Assembly: GCF_041549525.1 (NCBI RefSeq)
Contig: NZ_CP157456.1
Location: 1,736,001-1,800,000, forward strand
Direction: 5' to 3'
Origin: Paenarthrobacter aurescens
Lineage (GTDB): Bacteria > Actinomycetota > Actinomycetes > Actinomycetales > Micrococcaceae
DNA length: 64,000 nucleotides
Shown: positions 9,351 to 19,699 of the stretch, one piece after another
Layout of the letters: each line of letters begins with the position of its first letter
How positions within the stretch are numbered: position 1 is the first letter of the stretch
Program-made: the position numbers and the translations under genes
Notes under the pieces: model-generated
What the model saw: only the letters and a program-made list of their open reading frames with translations
Databases searched by the model: none
Told to the model about the DNA's origin: nothing

Positions 9351-10921
9351 ACGAAAGCCCGGAGATGACGCCGTCGAACACTGACAGGCTTAAGACACTC
9401 ACCAGCTGGGATGCTGACTGGGCCGGCCTGCGCGTTGTGGTGACCGGCATTGGTATCTCCGGCTTCGCAGCTGCAGATACCCTGATCGAGCTCGGCGCCA
9501 AGGTGGTAGTTGTTGATGCCGCTACTTCCGCCAAGGCCAAAGCCCAGGCTGACACCCTCAAGATTGTGGGTGCCGTGGACGTGTTGCTGGGTGAGGACGC
9601 GGTCACGGCCCTGCCGTTGATCGATGAGGCGTTGCCGGAGCTGGTAGTGACCTCTCCCGGCTGGCGCCCGGATCAGGCTTTGCTTGCCGCCGCCAAGCGC
9701 AAGCACGTTCCCGTTTGGGGCGACGTCGAGCTCGCGTGGAGACTGCGCGAGCGGGCAGGACGAAAGACGGCGGACTGGTTGACCATTACCGGCACCAACG
9801 GCAAGACCACCACCGTGGGCATGGCTGAGTCCATGCTGCAGGCAGCCGGGCTCAAGGCCATCGCCGTGGGAAACGTGGGTACCCCGATTCTCGACGCACT
9901 CCGGGACCCGGTGGACTACGATGCTTTTGCTGTTGAGCTCTCCAGCTTCCAGCTGCACTGGAGCCACTCTTTGTCTCCTGTAGCGAGTGTTTGCTTGAAC
10001 GTTGCCGAGGACCACGTCGATTGGCACGGCTCCTACGCTTCCTACCTCGCGGACAAGGCCAAGGTGTACGAGAACACCCAAAAGGCGGCGATCTACAACG
10101 CCGAACAGATCGAAACTGAACGAATGGTGGAAAACGCCGACGTCATCGAGGGGTGCCGGGCAATCGGCTTCACCACCAACACCCCGGCCATCAGCATGCT
10201 GGGCGTAGTGGACGGTCTGCTGGTGGACCGGGCCTTCATTGCAGAACGCAAAGATTCTGCGGCGGAGCTTGCCGCAATGTCCGATCTTGGTCCTGTGGCA
10301 CCTCGCCACATGGTGGCCAATGCACTGGCGGCAGCAGCCCTGGTGCGGGCCTATGGCGTTGATGCGGCAGCGGTGAAGCAGGGCATTGCCAATTACCTGC
10401 CAGGTGCCCACCGCATCCAGCTGGTGGCCAACCACAAGGACATCCTGTGGATCAACGACTCCAAGGCAACCAATCCGCACGCGGCCTCAGCCGCCCTTTC
10501 CGCTTTCCAGAAGGTGGTGTGGATTGCCGGCGGCTTGTCCAAGGGTGTCAATTATGAGGACCTTGTCAAAGAGCACGCGCCCCGGCTCAAAGCCGTGGTC
10601 CTCATTGGCACGGACACCGAGGCACTTGAAGGGGCGCTCCAGCGACACGCACCCGATGTCCCGGTCATAGCGCCCTCCAAGGGCGACACTGAAGGAGTGC
10701 AGACCGCAGCCGGAGACGCCGCATCGCCAATCTACGGTGAAACCATCATGGCCCGGGCCGTGGCCTCGGCGGCTGAAGTGGCAACGCCCGGCGATACGGT
10801 GCTGATGGCGCCGGCGGCTGCATCCATGGATCAGTTCTCTTCCTACGCTCACCGTGGCGATGCTTTCGTCCTGGCAGTTCGCGAGCTTGTGGAAGGGCAG
10901 GCACCGACCACCGAGGAGTAA
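9347..10921 (+). CDS. murD: UDP-N-acetylmuramoyl-L-alanine--D-glutamate ligase MurD
   Basis: A cytoplasmic ligase of about 524 residues that adds D-glutamate to UDP-MurNAc-L-Ala. The N-terminal Rossmann domain ([21 protein letters not shown]) binds UDP; the ATP loop [16 protein letters not shown] is near residue 150; [11 protein letters not shown] near residue 370 is the conserved MurD/MurC-type metal and substrate segment. The GTG at 9347, overlapping the mraY stop as GTGA, is chosen because it matches the coupling seen throughout the cluster. An ATG at 9332 (longer) or 9365 (shorter) is possible. It is longer than E. coli MurD through loops in the middle and C-terminal domains. Confidence 0.94.
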   Translation: MNESPEMTPSNTDRLKTLTSWDADWAGLRVVVTGIGISGFAAADTLIELGAKVVVVDAATSAKAKAQADTLKIVGAVDVLLGEDAVTALPLIDEALPELVVTSPGWRPDQALLAAAKRKHVPVWGDVELAWRLRERAGRKTADWLTITGTNGKTTTVGMAESMLQAAGLKAIAVGNVGTPILDALRDPVDYDAFAVELSSFQLHWSHSLSPVASVCLNVAEDHVDWHGSYASYLADKAKVYENTQKAAIYNAEQIETERMVENADVIEGCRAIGFTTNTPAISMLGVVDGLLVDRAFIAERKDSAAELAAMSDLGPVAPRHMVANALAAAALVRAYGVDAAAVKQGIANYLPGAHRIQLVANHKDILWINDSKATNPHAASAALSAFQKVVWIAGGLSKGVNYEDLVKEHAPRLKAVVLIGTDTEALEGALQRHAPDVPVIAPSKGDTEGVQTAAGDAASPIYGETIMARAVASAAEVATPGDTVLMAPAAASMDQFSSYAHRGDAFVLAVRELVEGQAPTTEE

Positions 10922-10923
10922 CA

Positions 10924-12222
10924 ATGGTCAGCACGCCCACCCGCACCCGCGGCAAGGAACCCCGGGACGGGAAGTCCGCGCCGGCATCCGGCGACGGCCG
11001 CCCGGCAAGGCTACGCGGACACCTGCGGGGCTTTTGGGAGAGCCTTGAAGGCAAAAGCAAAGCACCCAACAGCTCCACGTACTACCTGATCCTCGGCTGC
11101 GCCCTGGCGTTGACGGCAATCGGCATCATGATGGTGTTGTCCGCCTCGAGCGTTGAAGCCATTTCCGAGGGCAAATCGCCGTACGCTGACGCCCTCAAAC
11201 AGGCGGTCTTTGGTGTTGTGGGCCTCATTGCCATGTACGTCATTTCGCGGACCAACGTGAACTGGATGAAAAAGTTGTCCTGGTGGGCGCTGGGGGCCGT
11301 GATTGTGCTTCTGGCTTTGGTTCAGGTCATGGGCAACACCGTCAACGGCAACAAGAACTGGATTGACCTCGGAGGTATCACCCTTCAGCCCTCCGAGATG
11401 GCCAAGCTGATCTTGTGCGTCTGGATCGCTGCCGTTCTGGCACGTAAACAAAAGCTCCTCAACCGCTGGATGCACGTCATCATTCCCGTGGTGCCCGGAG
11501 CCGGCCTCGTCATGGGTTTGGTGATGTTGGGCAATGACCTCGGAACGGTCATCGTGATTGCGGCCATCACCGCAGCGGGGCTGTACTTTGCCGGGGTTCC
11601 CGGACGCATGCTGGCTATTGCCGGTGCGGTGGGGGCGGTCGGAGCAGTCCTGGCCACCATCAGCAGCGCCAACCGGATCTGCCGCATCACCTCCTGGTTG
11701 GGAACAGCGTCCGCGCAGTGCACCGAGCAGTTCGACTTTGACTTCCAATCAACCAACGGCATGTACGGCCTTGCGCAGGGGAGCTGGACGGGATTGGGCC
11801 TGGGCCAGAGCCGCCAGAAATACAACTGGTTGCCGGAGGCCCACAACGACTTCATCTTTGCCATCATTGGCGAGGAACTGGGCCTCGTGGGAACCATTGT
11901 GGTCCTGGTCCTGTTCGCGATCCTGGGCATCGCCATCTTCCGGGTTGTAGTGCGCCAGACAGACCCGTTCCAGCGCACCCTCGCCGGCGGAATCATGGTG
12001 TGGCTGCTCGGCCAGGCAAGCATGAACATGGCCGTTGTAACCCAGCTCCTTCCTGTGGTGGGGGTGCCGCTGCCTTTCATCTCCTACGGTGGCTCCGCCC
12101 TGATCATGTCCCTCTGCGGCGTGGGCGTAGTGTTGTCTTTGGCCCGCGGCCAATTGCCGGCGCAGCAGCGTTCAGGATTCTTCCCGCGCCTCATGTCCAA
12201 GACCGCACGAAAGCGTACCTAG
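10924..12222 (+). CDS. ftsW: Septal peptidoglycan polymerase FtsW
   Basis: A 432-residue SEDS-family membrane protein with about ten membrane segments, the glycosyltransferase partner of FtsI at the septum. A basic, Pro-rich cytoplasmic N-terminus of about 50 residues precedes the first membrane segment. Family signatures include WIDLGGITLQPSEMAKL (near residue 142), the extracellular loop with GLGLGQSRQKYNWLPEAHNDFIFAIIGEELG (near 285-320, containing the conserved catalytic region), and PFISYGGSALI near 385. The ATG lies two bases after the murD stop. Length and order (murD-ftsW-murG) are standard. Confidence 0.96.
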   Translation: MVSTPTRTRGKEPRDGKSAPASGDGRPARLRGHLRGFWESLEGKSKAPNSSTYYLILGCALALTAIGIMMVLSASSVEAISEGKSPYADALKQAVFGVVGLIAMYVISRTNVNWMKKLSWWALGAVIVLLALVQVMGNTVNGNKNWIDLGGITLQPSEMAKLILCVWIAAVLARKQKLLNRWMHVIIPVVPGAGLVMGLVMLGNDLGTVIVIAAITAAGLYFAGVPGRMLAIAGAVGAVGAVLATISSANRICRITSWLGTASAQCTEQFDFDFQSTNGMYGLAQGSWTGLGLGQSRQKYNWLPEAHNDFIFAIIGEELGLVGTIVVLVLFAILGIAIFRVVVRQTDPFQRTLAGGIMVWLLGQASMNMAVVTQLLPVVGVPLPFISYGGSALIMSLCGVGVVLSLARGQLPAQQRSGFFPRLMSKTARKRT

Positions 12223-12228
12223 CACTTC

Positions 12229-13347
12229 ATGACTTCTGACTCCACCACCGTGCCCAAGCCTTTGTCCGTCGTCCTAGCCGGCGGTGGCACTGCCGGTCAC
12301 GTCAGCCCACTTTTGGCTATCGCTGATGCCATCAAGGACCGACGACCGGACGCCGCCATCCTGGCTGTGGGGACGCCGTCGGGCATGGAAACCCGGCTCG
12401 TTCCCGCGGCCGGATACGAGCTGGCCACCATCGACCGCGTTCCCTTTCCGCGGCGCCCGTCGGCGGACCTTGTTAAGTTGCCTGCCCGGTTGAGCGGCGC
12501 GGTGCGGCAGGCCCGGCGAATCCTGGAAGAGTCCCGTGCCGATGTTTTGGTTGGCGTGGGCGGCTACGTCTGCACACCGATGTACCTTGCCGCGCGGAAA
12601 CTTCGGATTCCCATCGTCATCCACGAGGCCAACATGAAAGCCGGCCTGGCTAATCGTGTGGGCGCGCGGTTCACCAAGCATGTTGCCGTGGCCTTTGCCG
12701 GGACCCGCTTGCGGGGTGCACGCCACGTGGGCATGCCCATGCGCCGGGCGATCTCGCAATTGGACAGGACCGTAGCTGCGCCTGCGGCAAAGACCTCCTT
12801 GGGGCTCGATGCCAACCGCCCGGCTTTGATCGTCACAGGCGGCTCCTCAGGGGCGTTGAGCATCAACCGGGCCATCACTGCCGCGCTGCCCTCCCTGGCA
12901 GCTGCCGGCATTGACACCCTCCACATCACTGGCAAAGGCAAAGCGGTCAAAGATGACGAGGGCGGTGTTCTCGCCGCAGATGGATACCGCCAGGTTGAGT
13001 ACGTGGACGGTATGGAGAACGTCTATGCCGCGGCCGACGTCATCCTTGCACGCGCCGGGGCCGGAACCGTCAGCGAGGTAGCTGCCGTGGGAGTCCCGGC
13101 TGTCTTTGTTCCTCTGCCCATCGGCAACGGCGAGCAAGCCTTGAACGCAGCGCCTTTGGTCTCTGCGGGCGGCGCGCTGATGATTGATGACAAAGACCTC
13201 AGCCCTGAATGGCTCCGAAGCGAATTGATTCCGCTCTTGACGGACCGCAGCAGGCTTAGGGACATGGCCCGGAAATCCGAAGCCCTGGGTATTAGAAACG
13301 CCGATCAGCGGATGGCTGATCTTGTCTTGGAAGCGGTATCCGCATGA
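12229..13347 (+). CDS. murG: Lipid II synthase MurG
   Basis: A 372-residue membrane-associated glycosyltransferase (GT28, GT-B fold) that adds GlcNAc to lipid I. The N-terminal glycine-rich loop [14 protein letters not shown] (near residue 17) binds lipid [15 protein letters not shown] is near 108, and the C-terminal UDP-GlcNAc site [24 protein letters not shown] is near 275. ATG at 12229, six bases after the ftsW stop; the TGA stop overlaps the murC ATG. No unusual features. Confidence 0.97.
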   Translation: MTSDSTTVPKPLSVVLAGGGTAGHVSPLLAIADAIKDRRPDAAILAVGTPSGMETRLVPAAGYELATIDRVPFPRRPSADLVKLPARLSGAVRQARRILEESRADVLVGVGGYVCTPMYLAARKLRIPIVIHEANMKAGLANRVGARFTKHVAVAFAGTRLRGARHVGMPMRRAISQLDRTVAAPAAKTSLGLDANRPALIVTGGSSGALSINRAITAALPSLAAAGIDTLHITGKGKAVKDDEGGVLAADGYRQVEYVDGMENVYAAADVILARAGAGTVSEVAAVGVPAVFVPLPIGNGEQALNAAPLVSAGGALMIDDKDLSPEWLRSELIPLLTDRSRLRDMARKSEALGIRNADQRMADLVLEAVSA

Positions 13348-14714
13348 CCACCAGCATCGCCGGGCTTGAGTCCCTCGGACGCGTCCACTTCATCGGAATC
13401 GGCGGAGTGGGCATGTCCGCCGTCGCCCGCATCATGGTCTCCCGGGGCGTCCCGGTCAGCGGAACGGACGTCAAGGACTTGCCGGTCATGGGTGACCTAG
13501 CGCTGGCAGGTGCCCGCATCAAAGTGGGTTACGACGCCGGAAACCTTGGGGATGCCCAGACCGTGGTGGCGGGCTCAGCCATCCGGGCCGACAACCCTGA
13601 GTTAGTGGCTGCACGCGAATCCGGACTACCTGTACTGCACCGTTCCGAAGCCCTGGCCGCCACCATGGCCGGCCACCGGGTTGTCACTGTGGCCGGAACC
13701 CACGGCAAATCCACCACCACCTCCATGGTGGCTGTCCTCCTGAAGAAAGCCGGCTTGGATCCTTCCTTTGCCATCGGTGCGAACGTGCCGGCGCTGGGGG
13801 TCAATGCCGCCCACGGCGAATCCGATATCTTCGTGGCTGAGGCCGATGAATCGGACGGGTCGTTCCTGAACTACGAGCCGTTGATTGCAGTGGTTACCAA
13901 CGTCGAGGCCGATCACCTGGACCACTACGGGACACCGGAAGCCGTCTTCGCTTCCTTTGACAAGTTCGCCGCGCTCCTGCCTGCCAACGGAGTGCTGCTG
14001 GCATGCGCAGACGACGCCGGAGCCAGGGCCTTGGCAGAACGAACAGCGTCCAAGGGCCGAACACGGGTATTGACCTACGGAACTTCTGCTGATGCCGATG
14101 TTCGGCTTCACGACGACGGTCCGGGTCAGGTGTCGGTTGACGTCGGAGGTGAAGTCCACAGTCTCGAACTGCAGGTGCCTGGACGCCACAATGCCCTGAA
14201 CGCGGCGGCAGCCTTCGCAGTCGCCGTCGAACTCGGTGTGGAGCCCGGTGCGGCAGCGGCTGCCCTGGGCCACTTCACCGGGGCGTCCCGGCGCTTTGAG
14301 TTCAAAGGCCAGGGGAGGGGTGTCCGGGTTTATGACGATTACGCCCACCACCCCACGGAGGTTCGTGCAGCGTTGTCGGCAGCACGTTCCGTAGCAGCCG
14401 GCAACAAGGTGCACGTGCTGTTTCAACCGCACCTTTTTTCCCGGACCCGTGAGTTCGCCAAGGAGTTCGCGGCCGCGTTGGACCTGGCAGATACCGCGTT
14501 TGTCCTGGAGATCTATCCTGCCCGTGAGGACCCCATCCCCGGGGTTACAAGCGCGCTGATCACCGATCGGTTGGTCCACGGAGGGCTCATATCCGCTGAT
14601 GAAGCCGTGTCCGCCGTTGCGGCCGTTGCAGGTGAGGGTGATGTGGTCCTGACCGTCGGAGCCGGAGACGTCACCGCCTACGGGCCGGACATCGTGGCGG
14701 CACTGGATGGCTAG
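13344..14714 (+). CDS. murC: UDP-N-acetylmuramate--L-alanine ligase MurC
   Basis: A 456-residue cytoplasmic ligase that starts the stem peptide by adding L-Ala to UDP-MurNAc. The UDP-binding motif [16 protein letters not shown] lies at the N-terminus; the ATP loop is [13 protein letters not shown] near residue 115; EADESDGSF near 170 and the C-terminal [15 protein letters not shown] near 330 are typical of MurC. It starts at an ATG overlapping the murG stop (ATGA), and its TAG lies inside the start of ftsQ (8-base overlap). Confidence 0.97.
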   Translation: MTTSIAGLESLGRVHFIGIGGVGMSAVARIMVSRGVPVSGTDVKDLPVMGDLALAGARIKVGYDAGNLGDAQTVVAGSAIRADNPELVAARESGLPVLHRSEALAATMAGHRVVTVAGTHGKSTTTSMVAVLLKKAGLDPSFAIGANVPALGVNAAHGESDIFVAEADESDGSFLNYEPLIAVVTNVEADHLDHYGTPEAVFASFDKFAALLPANGVLLACADDAGARALAERTASKGRTRVLTYGTSADADVRLHDDGPGQVSVDVGGEVHSLELQVPGRHNALNAAAAFAVAVELGVEPGAAAAALGHFTGASRRFEFKGQGRGVRVYDDYAHHPTEVRAALSAARSVAAGNKVHVLFQPHLFSRTREFAKEFAAALDLADTAFVLEIYPAREDPIPGVTSALITDRLVHGGLISADEAVSAVAAVAGEGDVVLTVGAGDVTAYGPDIVAALDG

Positions 14715-15573
14715 CACCCGGAAGCCCACTTACAGGCCGGCAACGGACCCGCGTCCCGCCAAGGCGAGCCGGTCCGGAGGCGGCTCGGCGGAGGTCATCA
14801 GCGCACAGCGCCATGTAGAACCGGACGTCAAGGGTGCCCCGGCCCCGGCTGATAACGTCATTGCCTTTCCCGAGCCCCGGAGCCGGCGCCAGCGGCGACT
14901 CGTGCTGTGGACTCTCTCCATCGTGGCCGTGGTGGTGGGTTCGTTGATCGCAGGGGCCATTTTTTCGCCGGTGTTGGCAGTTCGCACCATCACTGTTGAC
15001 GGAACCTCGCTGGTCACTCCTGACGCTGTGCAAAAAGCACTGGCCGGCCTCGAGGGCAAGCCGCTGCCACAGGTCAGCGAGCAGGAAATCAACGAACTGC
15101 TGAAGCCACTGGTCCAGGTCCGCTCCGCCACCATGGAAGCCCGGCCGCCCTCTGAGCTGCTGGTTCACGTGGACGAGCGCGTCCCGGTGGCCCTGCTGAA
15201 GCAGGGGGAGAGCTATGTAATGGTGGACGTGGACGGCGTCCAGCTCGGTGCAACACAGGATTTGGCCGCTGTGGCTCTACCTCTGATTGACGCCGGAGTA
15301 GGCACCACCAATACGGAGTTGTTCAAGGCGATTGCCGCTGTTCTGAATACCTTGCCAGCGGACATCCTGGCCCGGATGTCCACTGCTTCTGCAGCGTCGC
15401 CGGACGCCGTTGAACTGAAACTTGTGGACGGAAAGACGGTAGTGTGGGGCAATGCCGAGGACAGGGAACTGAAGGCCAAGGCTCTCGAAGCACTGCTGAG
15501 GATGCCGGCGGATCCGAAGGTGCCGGTGAACGTTTACGACGTCAGTGTTCCCCGGCATCCGTTCACGAAGTAA
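14707..15573 (+). CDS. ftsQ: Divisome protein FtsQ
   Basis: A 288-residue bitopic membrane protein that links early and late divisome proteins with FtsL and DivIC. A basic cytoplasmic N-terminus (about 1-62), one membrane segment (about 64-88), a POTRA domain beginning ITVDGTSLVTPDAVQKAL (about 95-165) and the FtsQ beta domain follow. The POTRA end shows the conserved VDERVPVALL segment. ATG at 14707, overlapping murC by 8 bases. It is followed directly by the ftsZ leader; no ftsA gene is present, as usual in actinobacteria. Confidence 0.93.
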   Translation: MASTRKPTYRPATDPRPAKASRSGGGSAEVISAQRHVEPDVKGAPAPADNVIAFPEPRSRRQRRLVLWTLSIVAVVVGSLIAGAIFSPVLAVRTITVDGTSLVTPDAVQKALAGLEGKPLPQVSEQEINELLKPLVQVRSATMEARPPSELLVHVDERVPVALLKQGESYVMVDVDGVQLGATQDLAAVALPLIDAGVGTTNTELFKAIAAVLNTLPADILARMSTASAASPDAVELKLVDGKTVVWGNAEDRELKAKALEALLRMPADPKVPVNVYDVSVPRHPFTK

Positions 15574-15789
15574 GCAGTATTGAGAACGTAACCTGCGGCC
15601 GACGGTGTGCTAATTTCCCGGCAATCACACGACACGCGCAAGCGGAGATTGCATGTGGGAACCATAGGAAATACCGTCGCAGTAGAGTTACTTGACATAA
15701 CTATAACCTTCAACTAGAGGGTTAAGGTCCAAGTATTCAAGTTGGACTCGATCAGTTTCGCTATAGGACACAAGCAAGGGGCACGAAAC
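15574..15789. other. ftsQ-ftsZ intergenic region
   Basis: A 216-base gap, the widest inside the division cluster. It carries a candidate promoter at 15692-15720 and the ftsZ ribosome binding site. No further gene is seen. Confidence 0.5.
15692..15720 (+). promoter_or_regulatory. Candidate ftsZ promoter
   Basis: Perfect -35 TTGACA (15692-15697), 17-bp spacer, -10 TAGAGG (15715-15720), about 70 bases before the ftsZ start. The -10 is weak at its last base. A dedicated ftsZ promoter between ftsQ and ftsZ is common in actinobacteria. Confidence 0.45.
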
Positions 15790-17010
15790 GTGGCAGCACC
15801 GCAGAATTACTTGGCCGTCATCAAGGTCGTCGGCATCGGCGGCGGTGGCGTGAACGCAGTCAACCGTATGATCGAGGTCGGCCTTCGGGGCGTCGAGTTC
15901 ATCGCCATCAACACAGACGCGCAGGCGCTGCTCATGAGCGACGCCGACGTCAAGCTCGACGTCGGACGTGAGCTCACCCGTGGCCTGGGTGCCGGGGCAA
16001 ATCCCGAGGTAGGCAAGCAGGCAGCAGAAGACCACGCCGATGAGATCGAAGAAGTTCTCCGCGGTGCTGACATGGTCTTTGTCACCGCTGGCGAGGGTGG
16101 TGGCACCGGAACCGGTGGCGCTCCCGTTGTTGCGCGCATCGCCCGCTCCTTGGGTGCGCTGACCATCGGCGTAGTCACCCGCCCGTTCACCTTTGAAGGC
16201 CGACGCCGTGCCGGCTCTGCAGAAGCCGGCATCGACGCCCTCCGTGACGAAGTGGACACCTTGATCGTCATCCCCAACGATCGCCTGTTGTCCATCAGCG
16301 ACCGCAATGTCTCCGTCCTGGACGCCTTCCGCTCCGCGGATCAGGTCCTCCTGTCCGGTGTGCAGGGCATCACTGACCTCATCACCACTCCGGGCCTGAT
16401 CAACCTGGACTTCGCTGACGTCAAGTCAGTGATGCAGGGTGCAGGCTCTGCCTTGATGGGCATCGGTTCGGCCCGCGGTGAAGACCGCGCCGTCAAGGCT
16501 GCGGAACTGGCCATTGCCTCCCCGCTCCTTGAAGCTTCCATTGACGGCGCCCACGGTGTCCTGCTTTCCATCCAGGGTGGCTCGGACCTTGGCTTGTTCG
16601 AAATCAACGAGGCCGCCCGCCTTGTCCAGGAAGTTGCGCACCCGGAAGCGAACATCATCTTCGGTGCCGTTATTGACGACGCCCTGGGCGATGAAGCCCG
16701 CGTGACCGTTATTGCCGCCGGCTTCGATGACGTCAAGGCAACCTCACCTTCAATGGACCAGTCGCGTCCGGCCCAGAATCCGGTGCCCTCGGATCGCCCG
16801 GCTGCTCCCAGCAGTGCTCCGTCCAATGCTGCCGCCCCGCAGCACGCCACGGCAGGAATCGGTGCTGCAGGCCTGAGCAACTGGGGCCAGCAGCGCCCCT
16901 CCGCCTTGCCCGCAGACTCCGGCTTCGACGTCGACCTCCCTGCAGTGGTTGAACCGGATCTTTCCGGCAGCCGCTCTGACGATCTCGACGTTCCTGACTT
17001 CCTGAAGTAA
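15790..17010 (+). CDS. ftsZ: Cell division GTPase FtsZ
   Basis: A tubulin-like GTPase of 406 residues that polymerises into the Z ring. The N-terminal [19 protein letters not shown], the tubulin signature GGGTGTG (in [15 protein letters not shown], about residues 103-109) and the T7 loop [11 protein letters not shown] (about 205) are intact. A variable Pro/Ala/Gln linker follows, and the conserved C-terminal peptide [10 protein letters not shown] binds SepF. The start is taken as GTG 15790, with AAGGGG at about 15776-15781 and the family N-terminus [13 protein letters not shown]. An upstream in-frame start at 15742 would add 16 unconserved residues. Confidence 0.97.
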   Translation: MAAPQNYLAVIKVVGIGGGGVNAVNRMIEVGLRGVEFIAINTDAQALLMSDADVKLDVGRELTRGLGAGANPEVGKQAAEDHADEIEEVLRGADMVFVTAGEGGGTGTGGAPVVARIARSLGALTIGVVTRPFTFEGRRRAGSAEAGIDALRDEVDTLIVIPNDRLLSISDRNVSVLDAFRSADQVLLSGVQGITDLITTPGLINLDFADVKSVMQGAGSALMGIGSARGEDRAVKAAELAIASPLLEASIDGAHGVLLSIQGGSDLGLFEINEAARLVQEVAHPEANIIFGAVIDDALGDEARVTVIAAGFDDVKATSPSMDQSRPAQNPVPSDRPAAPSSAPSNAAAPQHATAGIGAAGLSNWGQQRPSALPADSGFDVDLPAVVEPDLSGSRSDDLDVPDFLK

Positions 17011-17035
17011 GTCGGGTTGGGAGAGTCAGTACCAG

Positions 17036-17776
17036 GTGTTTTGGTGGCGAAATGAAGTACGGCCCGGCGTCTCTGTGGCTTTCACGGACACAGGCGCCGG
17101 GAACCTGGCTCTCCACGTGCAGGACAACCCCTCGGAAGTGATGGCTCGCCGGGCCCGGCTTGAACAGGTGATCGGCCTGGACAACCACGGCTCCGGTAAG
17201 CGGCACTTCCAGTACATGGACCAGGTCCACGGAAATCATGTTGAGTTCATAGAAGGCCACGGCCCCGGACCCACCGCAGATGCCATGGTCTCCGCTGCCC
17301 CTGCCAGGCCCACAGCCTCCAGTGGATCCGCGCAGCCCCTTGCGGTCATGGTGGCTGATTGTGTCCCCATCTTGCTGGTTGGGACCGACGCCAACAGCAG
17401 CCCCGTCCTGGCTGCTGTCCACGCGGGACGTCCGGGAGTGGCTTCAGCTGTTGTTCCCGCAGCTGTCACTGACATGCAGCGCCGGGGAGCTGCGGACATC
17501 GCCGCTTGGCTGGGCCCGTCCGTGTGCGGCTCCTGCTATGAGGTCCCGGAACAGCTGCGTGCTGAGGTTGCGGCAAAGATACCGGAAACCTGGTCTTCCA
17601 CCTCGTGGGGAACACCGGCCCTTGACTTGCCGGCGGGCGTGCGTGCGCAGCTGGCCGCACTCAATGTCCCGGTGGAGTACTCGGGGGAGTGCACCCTCGA
17701 AAACGACTCCCTCTTCTCATACCGGCGGAACTCCCTGACCGGTCGATTCGCAGGTTTGGTGTGGACGCATGACTAG
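17036..17776 (+). CDS. pgeF: Peptidoglycan editing factor / multicopper oxidase-like PgeF (YfiH family)
   Basis: A 246-residue cytoplasmic protein of the YfiH/PgeF (DUF152) family. Members are linked to purine nucleoside phosphorolysis and to removing wrong amino acids from peptidoglycan precursors. The conserved metal/active-site segments are present: QVHGNHV (near residue 64), VADCVPILLV (near 105) and VHAGRPGVASAVV (near 127). It starts at GTG 17036, 25 bases after ftsZ, and ends 8 bases inside yggS. The ftsZ-pgeF-yggS-sepF order is conserved in Gram-positive bacteria, which supports co-transcription. Confidence 0.9.
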   Translation: MFWWRNEVRPGVSVAFTDTGAGNLALHVQDNPSEVMARRARLEQVIGLDNHGSGKRHFQYMDQVHGNHVEFIEGHGPGPTADAMVSAAPARPTASSGSAQPLAVMVADCVPILLVGTDANSSPVLAAVHAGRPGVASAVVPAAVTDMQRRGAADIAAWLGPSVCGSCYEVPEQLRAEVAAKIPETWSSTSWGTPALDLPAGVRAQLAALNVPVEYSGECTLENDSLFSYRRNSLTGRFAGLVWTHD

Positions 17777-18527
17777 CCTTGAACATGGCAACGGGCAAAT
17801 GAACGAGGCAGCCGGCGACGCCCGCGCTGCTGAGCTGGCTCACAAACTGGGACTGGTGCGGCAGCGAATAGAGTCCGCTGCTGCAGCTGCAGGACGAACC
17901 GAGCAGCCGAGGCTGATTGTGGTCACCAAGTTTCATCCTGCTGCCGATGTCCGCCGTCTGGCTGCCCTTGGCGTAGAGGACGTGGGGGAAAACCGCGACC
18001 AGGAAGCGGCCTCCAAGAGCGCTGAACTCTCAGGGCTTGATGTCCGTTGGCATTTCATCGGACAGCTTCAGAGCAATAAAGCGAAGTCCGTGGCCAAGTA
18101 TGCTGCCTCGGTCCAGTCCGTTGACCGTCCCCAGCTTGTGGAAGCTTTGGCCAAGGCCGTGGTCCGTGAGCAAGATGCCACGGGCCGCAGTGACCTCCAG
18201 TGTTTTATCCAGGTGAACCTCGATGACGACGCCGGTGCTCACCGGGGTGGTGCCAATCCCGCTGACGTTGAGGTGCTTGCGGAAAAAATCGAAATGGCTG
18301 AGGGTCTCGTCTTGTCCGGACTCATGGCGGTGGCCCCGTTGGGGGCTGACCCGCATCCGGCGTTTGAGCGTCTCGCGAAGATTTCCGAGACCCTCCGGGC
18401 GGTGCATCCGGCCGCCACGGGCATCTCCGCCGGAATGAGTCAGGACCTGGAAGCGGCAGTAAAGTTCGGGGCGACACACCTGAGAATTGGCTCCGATATT
18501 CTCGGTTCCCGTCCGGCCGTGCGGTAG
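17769..18527 (+). CDS. yggS: Pyridoxal phosphate homeostasis protein (YggS/PLPBP family)
   Basis: A 252-residue PLP-binding TIM-barrel protein that buffers vitamin B6 and affects amino-acid metabolism. The PLP lysine is in VVTKFHPAADV (near residue 55); GVEDVGENRDQEA and WHFIGQLQSNKAKSV follow, and GMSQDLEAAVKFGATHLRIGSDILG near the C-terminus is the phosphate-binding region. The ATG at 17769 overlaps pgeF by 8 bases. Compared with E. coli YggS it has a short N-terminal extension. Confidence 0.93.
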   Translation: MTSLEHGNGQMNEAAGDARAAELAHKLGLVRQRIESAAAAAGRTEQPRLIVVTKFHPAADVRRLAALGVEDVGENRDQEAASKSAELSGLDVRWHFIGQLQSNKAKSVAKYAASVQSVDRPQLVEALAKAVVREQDATGRSDLQCFIQVNLDDDAGAHRGGANPADVEVLAEKIEMAEGLVLSGLMAVAPLGADPHPAFERLAKISETLRAVHPAATGISAGMSQDLEAAVKFGATHLRIGSDILGSRPAVR

Positions 18528-18612
18528 CGTCAAAGTATTGGAACGATGGGCCGGGGTTCCAGTATGTCAAGTCATGGCGGCCCGCCTACTGCAGAAATGA
18601 TAGGAGTGCACC

Positions 18613-19149
18613 ATGGCTGGCGCTCTGCGCAAGACAATGATCTATCTTGGGCTCGCCGACGGCGATGAACACTACGAATCTGAGCAGTCCGTCGCCGCGA
18701 ACCACGACGAAGAACGCCCCCAGGCACAGGAACGGGAAGAGCGCCGTGCGCCTGCTCCCGTCCGGGAAGTTGTCCGTGAAATGCCCACTGTAGATGCCGA
18801 AGAGGAATACCGCGCACCCGTGACACCCATCAAGCGTGCGGCGTCCAGCCGCGAAGATGCCTCGGGCCTGAGGCAGATCACCACCGTTCATCCCCGTTCC
18901 TACAACGATGCCAAGGTCATTGGTGAGAGCTTCAGGGACGGCATTCCTGTCATCATGAATGTGACTGACATGGGCGAATCCGACGCCAAGCGGCTGGTGG
19001 ACTTCTCTGCCGGGCTCGTGTTCGGCCTTCATGGCAGCATTGAGCGGGTAACCAACAAGGTCTTCCTGTTGTCTCCGTCATACGTTGAGGTCATCGGAGA
19101 CGACAAAAAGGCCAGCGAAACACAGGCCAGCTTCTTCAACCAGAGCTGA
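18613..19149 (+). CDS. sepF: Cell division protein SepF
   Basis: A 178-residue cytoplasmic protein that tethers FtsZ to the membrane and replaces FtsA in actinobacteria. The N-terminal amphipathic helix ([16 protein letters not shown]) is the membrane anchor. A charged linker (about 20-80) is followed by the SepF core (about 90-165: [30 protein letters not shown], then the GS-x-x-x-V turn). The ATG at 18613 has TAGGAGTG upstream. It follows yggS after 85 bases and is followed by a hairpin at 19165-19194. Confidence 0.95.
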   Translation: MAGALRKTMIYLGLADGDEHYESEQSVAANHDEERPQAQEREERRAPAPVREVVREMPTVDAEEEYRAPVTPIKRAASSREDASGLRQITTVHPRSYNDAKVIGESFRDGIPVIMNVTDMGESDAKRLVDFSAGLVFGLHGSIERVTNKVFLLSPSYVEVIGDDKKASETQASFFNQS

Positions 19150-19164
19150 CAACAGACTTTTGCG

Positions 19165-19194
19165 GATGCCAGGCGGGTCACCCTGCCTGGCATC
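19165..19194 (+). terminator. Hairpin after sepF
   Basis: Perfect 10-bp arms GATGCCAGGC (19165-19174) and GCCTGGCATC (19185-19194) with a 10-base loop, followed by TGTGTT. The lack of a strong T run suggests partial termination or RNA stabilisation between sepF and yggT. Confidence 0.55.
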
Positions 19195-19255
19195 TGTGTT
19201 GCAATAGTAGGGACCGATCGGCATTCCGGAACAAGTGGGAGATCTGAGCTAACTC

Positions 19256-19543
19256 GTGGGCATTGTTTTCGGCCTTATCTATATTGTGTTGTTGCTGTTC
19301 TTCATTGCCCTGATCATCCGGCTCATCTTCGAATGGGTTCAGATGTTCGCCCGTCAGTGGCGGCCCCGGGGTGTGGCGTTGGTTACAGCCCATGTGGTCT
19401 ACTCCGTGACTGATCCGCCCCTGAGCAGGCTCAGGAAGTTGATACCACCACTCCAACTGGGTGGAATATCACTGGATTTGGGGTTCTTGATCCTTATTAT
19501 TGCCGTCAGCATTGCCATGGCAGTGACCAACAGCCTGGCGTAG
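19256..19543 (+). CDS. YggT family membrane protein
   Basis: A 95-residue protein with two membrane regions (about residues 2-25 and 65-92) and the YggT-type amphipathic loop WVQMFARQWRPRGVALVTAH between them. This region is followed by SVTDPPLSRLRKLIPPL, the conserved family motif. The precise function is unknown; the gene is regularly located between sepF and divIVA in Gram-positive bacteria, which suggests a role in division or envelope assembly. The GTG start at 19256 is preceded by a weak ribosome binding site (GGGAG about 17 bases upstream). Confidence 0.85.
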   Translation: MGIVFGLIYIVLLLFFIALIIRLIFEWVQMFARQWRPRGVALVTAHVVYSVTDPPLSRLRKLIPPLQLGGISLDLGFLILIIAVSIAMAVTNSLA

Positions 19544-19699
19544 CTGCTCCGCGGAACCCGGGCCACCGATGGTCCTTAGGCCGCAAATTCTCCAAATCAA
19601 CACGATGGTGTTGAATTGGAGGAACAAGATGATATTTAGGTACCGTAGTTTTGAACGGCCGGAAGGCCTACTGACTAACTAGACCAACGAGGTGACCAG

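Noticed and set aside
15742..15789. Longer ftsZ start at 15742
   Set aside because: Adds 16 residues not found in the family and lies downstream of the candidate promoter; GTG 15790 has AAGGGG.
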